From an uncultured Caulobacter sp. (GTDB taxonomy: Bacteria > Pseudomonadota > Alphaproteobacteria > Caulobacterales > Caulobacteraceae): a stretch of 7,647 bases of DNA. The notes under the pieces were generated by a model. It saw only the letters and a program-made list of their open reading frames with translations, searched no databases and was not told where the DNA came from. The translations under genes were made by a program, and so were the position numbers. Positions 1-5,651 of this stretch are shown here, piece after piece. Where the stretch lies: positions 1 through 7,647 of the forward strand of contig NZ_CALCDX010000108.1 of NCBI RefSeq assembly GCF_937900395.1. The letters are read 5' to 3'. Each line of letters begins with the position of its first letter. Positions within the stretch are counted from its first letter, which is position 1.

Positions 1-418
1 CGGCGCCGATGACTACATGACCAAGCCCTTCCACAAGGACGAGATGATCGCCCGCATCCACGCGGTGGTCCGTCGTTCGAAGGGTCACGCCCAGTCGGTC
101 ATCAAGACCGGCGACATCGTCGTCAACCTCGACGCCAAGACTGTCGAAGTGAACGGCAACCGCGTGCATCTGACCGGCAAGGAATATCAGATGCTCGAGC
201 TGCTCTCCCTGCGTAAGGGCACGACCCTGACCAAGGAAATGTTCCTGAACCACCTGTACGGCGGCATGGACGAGCCCGAGCTGAAGATCATCGACGTCTT
301 CATCTGCAAGCTGCGCAAGAAGCTGGCCGCTTCGGCGCACGGCAAGCACCACATCGAAACCGTCTGGGGCCGCGGCTACGTCCTGCGCGACCCGAACGAG
401 CAGATCAACGCCGCCTAA
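1..418 (+). CDS. ctrA: Cell-cycle response regulator CtrA (3' part, 5' end outside window)
   Basis: CtrA is an OmpR-family response regulator of alphaproteobacteria. In Caulobacter it represses replication initiation and activates many cell-cycle, flagellar and division genes. The reading frame is open from base 2, so the gene is cut by the left edge. The first residues, GADDYMTKPF, are the end of the receiver domain, with the conserved switch lysine in TKPF; the phosphorylated aspartate lies outside. The winged-helix DNA-binding domain follows (about 110-400): a beta-strand platform around GDIVVNLDAKTVEVNG, the helix LTGKEYQMLELL, a recognition helix around ELKIIDVFICKLRKKL, and the wing hairpin ending VWGRGYVLRDP. 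The ATG at 17 is an internal methionine, not the start. The protein ends NAA; in C. crescentus the terminal two alanines of CtrA are needed for ClpXP degradation. Identity is very likely from near-verbatim recall of the family; only the receiver portion is unseen. Confidence 0.96.
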   Translation, partial: GADDYMTKPFHKDEMIARIHAVVRRSKGHAQSVIKTGDIVVNLDAKTVEVNGNRVHLTGKEYQMLELLSLRKGTTLTKEMFLNHLYGGMDEPELKIIDVFICKLRKKLAASAHGKHHIETVWGRGYVLRDPNEQINAA

Positions 419-460
419 GGCGACTCGACTTTAGTAGCGTAACAGTAAGCGTACCCAAGA

Positions 461-492
461 CGCCCGCCGGAAACGGCGGGCGTTTTCTTTTT
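461..492 (+). terminator. Intrinsic terminator of ctrA
   Basis: A perfect 9-bp GC-rich stem (CGCCCGCCG at 461-469, loop GAAA 470-473, CGGCGGGCG at 474-482) is followed at once by TTTTCTTTTT (483-492). The stable GNRA-type tetraloop and U-rich tail are the textbook form of a Rho-independent terminator. It lies 42 bases after the ctrA stop and should separate ctrA transcription from the downstream peptidase gene. Confidence 0.93.
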
Positions 493-563
493 AGGTCAAT
501 GGCTTAGCTTGCTACTCGCTCCGCCCCGTGACAAATCGACCGAAGCGCCGAATAGTCCTTGCC

Positions 564-588
564 GCCGGTGACCGGCGTGACCATGGTC
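564..588. promoter_or_regulatory. Two adjacent palindromes upstream of the M23 peptidase gene
   Basis: GCCGGT-G-ACCGGC (564-576) is a perfect 6-bp-arm inverted repeat with a one-base centre. GACCATGGTC (579-588) is a perfect 10-bp palindrome starting two bases later. Both lie between the ctrA terminator and the chosen start of the M23 gene, about 70-95 bases ahead of that start, where an operator could sit. In DNA this GC-rich short palindromes arise often by chance and I do not recognise a known binding site, so this is only a candidate. The rest of the 419-660 spacer shows the terminator and no clear promoter. Confidence 0.25.
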
Positions 589-660
589 CGGCGCGGGCGC
601 TGGGGGGCTTCCCGGCCGTACGCAACTGACTTGCGCGGCGTCGATATCGACGGGGGCACG

Positions 661-2016
661 ATGCAGGAATTCGATCCGCGACGCAGCGCCACGCGCTGGG
701 CGCCGAGGCTGTTTACCGCCGTCGCCGGCCTGGCCGCTCTGGGCCTGGGCCTGAAACTGACCGCCGACGACGTGAAGGCCCCCGCCGACAAGGCGCCGCT
801 GGATCCCGCCGCCCTGGCCGCTCTGCAGCATGTCGCCTTCGCCGGCGCCGAGGCCCAGCCCGGCTTCGAGCGCCCCGAGAACGTCGAGGTCAAGGTCCGT
901 CCGGGCGAGACTCTGCTGGGCGCGGTGCAACGCGCCGGCGTGACCCAGGAGGAGGCCCGCCAGGTCGTCTCGGTGCTGCAGGGCGCGATCGACACCGTCA
1001 ACATCAAGGCCGGCATGGCCTTCGAGACCGCCATCGCCCAGCGACGCGACCAGCGCGGCCCGGCCCGGCTGATCGGCCTGTCCATGCGCGCCAGCCCGTC
1101 CTCGACCCTGACCGTCTCGCGCACCTTCGACGGCGCCCTGCGCCTGCGCGAGCTGGAGGAAAAGGTCCGCGACGAGAAGAAGGTCGCGTGCGGCGAGATG
1201 AACGGCTCGTTCTACGAGAGCGTGGCCAGCGTCGGCGGCACCCCGCAGGTGATCAGTCAGGCGGCCAAGCTGTTCTCGCACAAGATCGATTTTTCGCGCG
1301 ACATCCAGGAGGGCGACCGCTTCTGCCTGGTGTTTGAGCGCAAGGTCACCGAGAGCGGCCGCACCATCGAGGCCGGCGACCTGGAATACGCCGAGGTCAA
1401 GGGCCAGAGGTTCTACGCATTCGATCGGCGGGACACGGACGGCAAGCCCCAGTTCTTCGACGAACTGGGCAAGAACATCAAAGGCTTCCTGCTGCGCACG
1501 CCGGTCGACGGCGCCCGGATCACCTCGGTGTTCGGCATCCGCCGCCACCCGGTGCTGGGCTACACCCGCGCCCACCAGGGCGTCGACTTCGGGGCGGGCA
1601 CGGGCACGCCGATCCTGGCCGCCGGCGACGGCGTGGTGTTGGAGGCCCGCCGCTGGGGCGGCTACGGCAACTGGCTGCGCATCCGCCATTCGGGCAATTG
1701 GGACACCGGCTACGGCCACATCTCGCGCTACGCCCCGGGCATCCGTCCGGGCGTGAAGGTGCGCCAGGGCCAGGTCGTGGCCTATGTCGGCTCCACGGGC
1801 CTCGCGTCGGGTCCGCACCTCCACTACGAGATCTGGCAGCGCGGCCAGCGGGTCAATCCGATCGGCGCCAAGGTCCCGCAGGGCACGGTGCTGGCCGGTT
1901 CGGAGCTGGCCGCCTTCAGGTCCCAGAAGGCCCGCATCGACCGCCTGCTGGCCGATGGCGGGGCGGTGATGGACACGCCCAGGCTGGCGAACCTGGACGG
2001 CGGCAAGAGCGAATAG
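661..2016 (+). CDS. LytM/M23-family peptidoglycan metallopeptidase, MepM-like, membrane-anchored
   Basis: Predicted zinc endopeptidase that cuts peptide cross-links in the cell wall, acting in the periplasm. From the ATG at 661 the protein is 451 residues: a short basic N-terminus, a hydrophobic segment at about 15-31 (signal anchor or signal peptide), a LysM/OapA-like segment at about 77-130 (VRPGETLLGAVQ), a middle domain typical of MepM/Csd3-type proteins, and a C-terminal M23 domain at about 280-400. The catalytic set is complete: H305 and D309 (HQGVD), H353 (GYGHIS), H386 and H388 (HLH). The only two cysteines, C177 and C222, are on the predicted periplasmic side and could form a disulfide. 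I chose 661 because the hydrophobic segment then begins about 15 residues in and a purine run (GGGGG) lies 5-9 bases upstream; an in-frame ATG at 583 and a TTG at 559 are alternatives. It follows ctrA but is separated from it by a strong terminator. The family call is firm; the exact cell-wall bond cut is not visible. Confidence 0.93.
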   Translation: MQEFDPRRSATRWAPRLFTAVAGLAALGLGLKLTADDVKAPADKAPLDPAALAALQHVAFAGAEAQPGFERPENVEVKVRPGETLLGAVQRAGVTQEEARQVVSVLQGAIDTVNIKAGMAFETAIAQRRDQRGPARLIGLSMRASPSSTLTVSRTFDGALRLRELEEKVRDEKKVACGEMNGSFYESVASVGGTPQVISQAAKLFSHKIDFSRDIQEGDRFCLVFERKVTESGRTIEAGDLEYAEVKGQRFYAFDRRDTDGKPQFFDELGKNIKGFLLRTPVDGARITSVFGIRRHPVLGYTRAHQGVDFGAGTGTPILAAGDGVVLEARRWGGYGNWLRIRHSGNWDTGYGHISRYAPGIRPGVKVRQGQVVAYVGSTGLASGPHLHYEIWQRGQRVNPIGAKVPQGTVLAGSELAAFRSQKARIDRLLADGGAVMDTPRLANLDGGKSE

Positions 2017-2055
2017 AATTTGATCTGGCGCTAGGCGCGGCGGCGTTCGGCGGGA

Positions 2056-2086
2056 GAAGCTTGAGCGTAAACGCTTTAGGAGCTTC
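2056..2086 (+). promoter_or_regulatory. Leader hairpin overlapping the Shine-Dalgarno of the PepSY-type gene
   Basis: In the 73-base gap before the small membrane-protein gene, GAAGCT (2056-2061) is complementary to AGCTTC (2081-2086). Nested inside, AGCGT (2064-2068) pairs with ACGCT (2071-2075) across an AA loop. The Shine-Dalgarno AGGAG (2078-2082) lies partly in the internal bulge and partly in the outer stem, 7 bases before the ATG at 2090. The pairing is seen directly. Any effect on translation is inferred, and the asymmetric 2/5-base internal loop makes the outer stem weak. Confidence 0.35.
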
Positions 2087-2089
2087 GAC

Positions 2090-2596
2090 ATGGCCAACGC
2101 CCCCAAGCCTCGTAGCAATCCGGCCCTGCGCTTCGCCGCCGTGCGTCGCATCCACACCTATCTCGGCCTGCTGATCGCCCCCAGCGTTCTGCTTTTCGCC
2201 ATCACCGGCGCGCTGCAGATCTACAAGCTGCACGAGGCGCACGAGGGTTACGTCCCGCCGCCCGTGGTCGAGAAGCTGGGCATGGTCCACAAGGTCCAGG
2301 CCTACAAGGTGCGCGGCAAGCGGCCTGGCCCGCCCGCCGCTGAAGCGGCCAAGGCGGCGCCGGCGGCCGCCAAGGCGCCCGAGGCCAAGCCCGCCGAAGC
2401 CAAGGCCCCGGCCAAGCCCAAGCTGGCCGTGACGCTGTTGAAGGCGATCTTCCTGCTGGTCTCGATCGCCCTGGCCGCCGCCACCGTGCTGGGCGCCTGG
2501 ATGGCCGTCGCTTATGGGCGCGAGAAGAAGCTTTCCTGGATCCTGCTGGGCGTCGGGACGGTGATCCCGGCGGTGCTGATCGCCCTGTCGGCCTGA
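2090..2596 (+). CDS. Small PepSY-associated transmembrane protein
   Basis: A 168-residue inner-membrane protein. TM1 is about residues 24-45, preceded by the motif RRIHTYLGLLIAPSVLLFAI with H22. This histidine-led first helix is typical of PepSY-associated TM proteins, a family often found near iron or TonB uptake genes and electron-transfer membrane reductases. H48, H51 and H67 follow TM1. Residues 79-110 form a low-complexity Ala/Pro/Lys/Glu linker. TM2 is about 114-141 and TM3 about 148-167, ending almost at the C-terminus. No full PepSY domain is visible, and the protein is much shorter than the large four-helix PepSY reductases. The ATG at 2090 has AGGAG (2078-2082) 7 bases upstream. It follows the M23 gene by 73 bases on the same strand and may be co-transcribed with it. 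No iron-uptake gene lies next to it here. Function is unknown; heme binding by the histidines is only a possibility. Confidence 0.8.
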   Translation: MANAPKPRSNPALRFAAVRRIHTYLGLLIAPSVLLFAITGALQIYKLHEAHEGYVPPPVVEKLGMVHKVQAYKVRGKRPGPPAAEAAKAAPAAAKAPEAKPAEAKAPAKPKLAVTLLKAIFLLVSIALAAATVLGAWMAVAYGREKKLSWILLGVGTVIPAVLIALSA

Positions 2597-2758
2597 CCCC
2601 GCGCGAGCGTTCTTCCTAGGCGTTATTCTTGCGGCGTTCAGAGGTGACGTAGCGGAAAGCTTGTTCCTCTGGATGTCGCGAAAATTTCATCTGCCGAAGG
2701 GGCCGTATCGCGGCGCGGCCGGGTCATGGTCTACACCTTGTTTACTTTAAGACGCTTA
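2597..2758. other. Intergenic spacer between the PepSY-type gene and the chemoreceptor
   Basis: No gene or clear terminator is visible. CAGAGG (2639-2644) and CCTCTG (2666-2671) form a 6-bp inverted repeat around a 21-base loop. A weak Caulobacter-style housekeeping promoter candidate lies at the right end: TTG followed by GCTTAGTC (2754-2761), which matches 6 of 8 positions of the remembered GCTANAWC -10 element. I do not see a sigma-54 (TGGCAC-N5-TTGC) site or an intact CtrA box (TTAA-N7-TTAA). The chemoreceptor promoter is therefore not settled. Confidence 0.3.
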
Positions 2759-2778
2759 GTCTCCTCCTGACAGGAGAC
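2759..2778 (+). promoter_or_regulatory. Hairpin sequestering the chemoreceptor Shine-Dalgarno
   Basis: GTCTCCT (2759-2765) is perfectly complementary to AGGAGAC (2772-2778), with loop CCTGAC. A second register, CTCCT (2764-2768) with AGGAG (2772-2776) around loop GAC, uses the same right arm. That right arm is the Shine-Dalgarno of the MCP gene, 6 bases before the ATG at 2783, so either fold would cover the ribosome binding site. The complementarity is direct; translational control is inferred and requires that transcription start upstream of 2759. Confidence 0.45.
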
Positions 2779-2782
2779 CCGT

Positions 2783-4177
2783 ATGTTCCGACGTAAGACC
2801 GAAGACAATGCTCGCCAGGACGTGGCCAATTTCATCTTCGAGAATTCGCCGGACTGCTACTACGTGATTGAGAATGGCGTGATCGTCGACTGCAATCCGG
2901 CGATGGAGCGGCTGATGGCCTGCTCGCGCAAGGATCTTCTGGGCGTCTCGCCAAGCCGTCTGTCGCCCGAGCTGCAGCCGTGCGGCGGTCGATCCGAGGA
3001 TCTGGTCGTCTCGCGGATTCAGGAGGCCTTCGCCAAGGGCTATATTCGTTTCGAGTGGCTGCACCAGCGGCTGGATGGCGAGCTCCTGCCGGTGCTGGCC
3101 ACCGTCATCCCGGCCAAGGTCGGCGGCCGGGATGTCCTGATCGCCTTATGGCAGGACTATCGCGACACCGTCGCCATGCGCGAGGCGCAGGCCAAGGCGC
3201 GCGAGGCCGAGCAGCACGCCGCCGCCGAGCAGGCCGAGGTGGTCAGCCAGCTGGCCCAGGGGCTGAAGGCGCTGGCTGACGGCGACCTGCGCGTCCAGAT
3301 CGACACCCGCTTCTCCGCCGCCTACGAGCAGCTCCGCGCCGACTTCAACACCGCCGCCTCGGCGCTGGAGAGCGCCGTCGCCCAGGTCTCGACCGGGGTG
3401 AAGACCATCACCGGCGGCGCCAACGAGCTGTCGTCCGCCGCCTACGACATGTCGCGCCGGATCGAGCAGCAGGCCGCCAGCCTGGAAGAGACCGCCGCGG
3501 CCCTCGACGAGATCACCGCCACCGTCCAGCGCACCGCCGAGAACGCCAAGGAAGCGGCCGAGGTCACCTCGGCCGCCCGCGACGCGGCCGAGGCGGGCGG
3601 TTCGGTCGTGCGCCAGGCGACCGAGGCCATGTCCAGCATCGAGGGCTCCTCGCGCGAGATCGGCAACATCATCGGGGTGATCGACGAGATCGCCTTCCAG
3701 ACCAATCTGCTGGCGCTGAACGCGGGTGTCGAAGCCGCGCGGGCCGGCGAGGCGGGTCGCGGCTTCGCCGTCGTCGCCCAGGAAGTGCGGGCCCTGGCCC
3801 AGCGCTCGGCCGACGCGGCCAAGGAGATCAAGCAGCTGATCGGCAAGTCGACCAACGAGGTGGCCGAGGGCGTTGGGCTGGTCGAGCAGACCGGCCAGGC
3901 GCTGGAGAAGATCATCGAGCAGGTCGGCGCCGTCAGCCGGCTGGTCGCCGACATCGCCAGCTCGTCGCGCGAACAGGCCACGGGCCTGCGCGAGGTGAAC
4001 ACGGCCGTGAACCACATGGACCAGGCCACGCAACAGAACGCGGCCATGGTGGAGCAGTCGACGGCCGCCAGCCAATCGCTGGCCAAGGAAGCCGCCGACA
4101 TCGCTCAGCTGGCCGCGCGCTTCCAGCTGCGCCAGGACGCCGGTTCGACGGGCTGGCGCGCCAACCGCGCGGCCTGA
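2783..4177 (+). CDS. Soluble PAS-HAMP methyl-accepting chemotaxis protein
   Basis: A 464-residue cytoplasmic chemoreceptor. Such proteins signal through CheW and CheA to set flagellar rotation and adapt by CheR/CheB methylation. There is no transmembrane segment or signal peptide. Residues about 15-120 form a PAS domain (NSPDCYYVIENGVIVDCNPA...). A charged coiled coil follows at about 130-155, then a HAMP-like segment at about 155-205 (LAQGLKALADGDLRVQI), and the MCP signalling hairpin at about 215-445. The conserved tip is at 301-330, DEIAFQTNLLALNAGVEAAR with the following GEAGRGFAVV. Likely methylation helices include the EQQAASLEETAAALDEI segment. No C-terminal NWETF-type CheR tether is seen; the protein ends RANRAA. 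All four cysteines (C25, C37, C47, C67) are in the PAS domain. The ATG at 2783 has GGAG at 2773-2776, inside a leader hairpin. The ligand is unknown; redox, oxygen or a small molecule are possible for a cytoplasmic PAS. Confidence 0.95.
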   Translation: MFRRKTEDNARQDVANFIFENSPDCYYVIENGVIVDCNPAMERLMACSRKDLLGVSPSRLSPELQPCGGRSEDLVVSRIQEAFAKGYIRFEWLHQRLDGELLPVLATVIPAKVGGRDVLIALWQDYRDTVAMREAQAKAREAEQHAAAEQAEVVSQLAQGLKALADGDLRVQIDTRFSAAYEQLRADFNTAASALESAVAQVSTGVKTITGGANELSSAAYDMSRRIEQQAASLEETAAALDEITATVQRTAENAKEAAEVTSAARDAAEAGGSVVRQATEAMSSIEGSSREIGNIIGVIDEIAFQTNLLALNAGVEAARAGEAGRGFAVVAQEVRALAQRSADAAKEIKQLIGKSTNEVAEGVGLVEQTGQALEKIIEQVGAVSRLVADIASSSREQATGLREVNTAVNHMDQATQQNAAMVEQSTAASQSLAKEAADIAQLAARFQLRQDAGSTGWRANRAA

Positions 4178-4181
4178 GAGG

Positions 4182-5480
4182 CTATTCCACCCCCGCCACG
4201 GCCAGCAGCGCCGCCAGGCCCACGCTCATGCCCTTGACGGTCGGCGCCTTCTCGGTGTCGATCCACTCGTCGAGGGCGTGGGCGCGACCGCCCAGGAAGC
4301 CCGCGCCGATGGTCAGGGCCGGCACGCCCAGGCTCATAGGGATGTTGGCGTCGGTCGAGCCCGCTTCTCGCACGGGCTTGTAGCCGAGGGCCGTGATCGC
4401 CGCCTGGGTCAGGACCGAGATCTCGGCCGTCTCGGGTGTGGCGCCGGCCGGACGCTCGCCGATCACCTTGGCCGTGTAGCTGACCGCGCCCGCGCGGGTC
4501 GAGCGGGCGGCGTTTTCGCTGGCCACGGCCTTGTCGAGAATGCCGATCAGCGTCTGATCCAGCTTGGCGAGTTCGGCCGCGCTTTCCGAGCGCATGTCGA
4601 ACTCCATGAAGACGTCGTGCGGGATCGAGTTCACCGAGGTGCCGCCGCCCGTGACGCTGGCCGAATAGGTGGTCTTCGGCTTTTTCGGCGGCTCGACCGC
4701 ATAGAGGTCGGTCACGGCCTTGGACATGGCCGCCATCGGATTGACGATGCCGAACGCGCCGTAGCTGTGGCCGCCCGGACCCGAGAAGGTCACGCGGTAG
4801 CGCTTCGAGCCCGTGCCCTGGTCGACGATCTGTTCGGGATTGGCCCCGTCCATCGAGAAGAAGGCGCTGATCCGGCCCTTGTAGGGACCCTTGTTGAACA
4901 GGTAGCGGACGCCGCGCAGGTCGCCCGGACCTTCCTCGCCGACATTGCCGACGAACAGGATGTCCTTCTTGGTTTTGATCCCCGCCGCGTCCATGGCCCG
5001 CAGATAGGCCAGCAGGGTCGAGAGCGCCCGGGTGTCGTCGCCGATGCCGGGAGCCATCAGCTTGGTCCCTTGGCGCTTGACCTTCACGTCCGTGCCTTCG
5101 GGGAAGACGGTGTCGAGGTGGGCGGCGATGACCACGAACGGACCCGCGCCCTTGGTCGCGGTTCCGGGGCGCACGCCCATGACGTTGCCCTCGGCGTCCA
5201 TCTCGACGTTCGTCAGGCCGTGGGCCTTCAGCATCTCGAGATAGGCCTTGGCCCGCCTTTCCTCCTTGAAGGGCGGGGCCGGGATCTCGGTCAAGGTGAT
5301 GATGTCGGCGACCGTGCGGTCGTAGTCGGCGTCCAGCTTGGCGACGGCCGTCTTGAAGGCGGGCGAGGCGACCAGCTTGCCGACGGTCTTGGCGGGATCG
5401 GCTTTCGGCGCCGCCATCGCGGGCGCGGCCGTCAGGGCCAGGGCGAGAACGGCGAGAGAGGCGGCGTGGCGAAGGGTCAT
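4182..5480 (-). CDS. Secreted M20-family zinc metallopeptidase
   Basis: A 432-residue M20/M25/M40 hydrolase, a family of di-zinc amino- and carboxypeptidases or amidases acting on short peptides and N-acyl amino acids. Residues 1-23 are a Sec signal peptide (hydrophobic core ASLAVLALALTAAPAMA, AxA cleavage after A23), so it should work in the periplasm or outside. The metal and catalytic set is complete: H121 and D123 (AAHLDT), D148 (GIGDD), general base E182 and ligand E183 (GEEGPGD), D211 (SMDGA) and H401 (GGRAHALDE). H238 in GPGGHS belongs to the lid/dimerisation domain at about 225-335. There is no cysteine. The ATG at 5480 has AGGA upstream on the minus strand (TTCAGGACGCCGCC before ATG), with the start directly ahead of the signal peptide. 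It is tail-to-tail with the chemoreceptor, 4 bases apart, and lies 171 bases after the phospholipase stop on the same strand, across a palindromic repeat. Substrate is unknown; a peptidase T or carboxypeptidase G2-like role is the nearest comparison. Confidence 0.93.
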   Translation of the reverse strand: MTLRHAASLAVLALALTAAPAMAAPKADPAKTVGKLVASPAFKTAVAKLDADYDRTVADIITLTEIPAPPFKEERRAKAYLEMLKAHGLTNVEMDAEGNVMGVRPGTATKGAGPFVVIAAHLDTVFPEGTDVKVKRQGTKLMAPGIGDDTRALSTLLAYLRAMDAAGIKTKKDILFVGNVGEEGPGDLRGVRYLFNKGPYKGRISAFFSMDGANPEQIVDQGTGSKRYRVTFSGPGGHSYGAFGIVNPMAAMSKAVTDLYAVEPPKKPKTTYSASVTGGGTSVNSIPHDVFMEFDMRSESAAELAKLDQTLIGILDKAVASENAARSTRAGAVSYTAKVIGERPAGATPETAEISVLTQAAITALGYKPVREAGSTDANIPMSLGVPALTIGAGFLGGRAHALDEWIDTEKAPTVKGMSVGLAALLAVAGVE

Positions 5481-5516
5481 GGCGGCGTCCTGAACGAATC
5501 CGAGCCTAAACCCCTA

Positions 5517-5647
5517 TCCGATTTCCCCGGCGAATGCCGGGGCCCAGATTCATCCAGAGCGGTTACGGACCATTCGCCCGCCTGCCATGCAAACTTTCCA
5601 GCGCCGTGGGTTCGATCTGGGCCCCGGCATTCGCCGGGGAGATCGGA
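5517..5647. repeat. REPIN/MITE-like inverted-repeat element
   Basis: Two 33-base arms, 5517-5549 and 5615-5647, are reverse complements with a single mismatch (T5523 against C at the matching position of the other arm). They surround a 65-base centre that is not itself symmetric. Each arm also contains its own perfect hairpin: CCCCGGC-GAAT-GCCGGGG (5525-5542) and CCCCGGC-ATTC-GCCGGGG (5622-5639). Two REP-type palindromes in inverted orientation at about 130 bases total is the layout of a REPIN or small MITE. The core reads as the pseudo-peptide PGECRGPD on both strands, a sequence I recall as a common spurious translation in alphaproteobacterial genomes. No target-site duplication is obvious at the edges. 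It fills the gap between the phospholipase stop (5652) and the M20 start (5480), so a transcript reading through would fold strongly there. The T-run (5649-5653) follows it on the plus strand, so it does not look like an intrinsic terminator for the minus-strand genes. Confidence 0.85.
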
Positions 5648-5651
5648 CTTT

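Noticed and set aside
496..2157. 553-residue open frame on the minus strand
   Set aside because: It lies opposite the M23 gene, which has complete family motifs. The translation is compositionally biased (L, A, G, D, R, Q) and typical of an antisense shadow.
2740..2760. CtrA binding site near TTTACTTTAAGACGCTTAG
   Set aside because: The TTAA/TTAG half-sites are 5 bases apart, not the 7 of the CtrA box, so it does not meet the consensus.
3146..4075. 309-residue open frame on the minus strand
   Set aside because: Antisense of the repetitive coiled-coil MCP signalling domain. Its length comes from high third-position GC.
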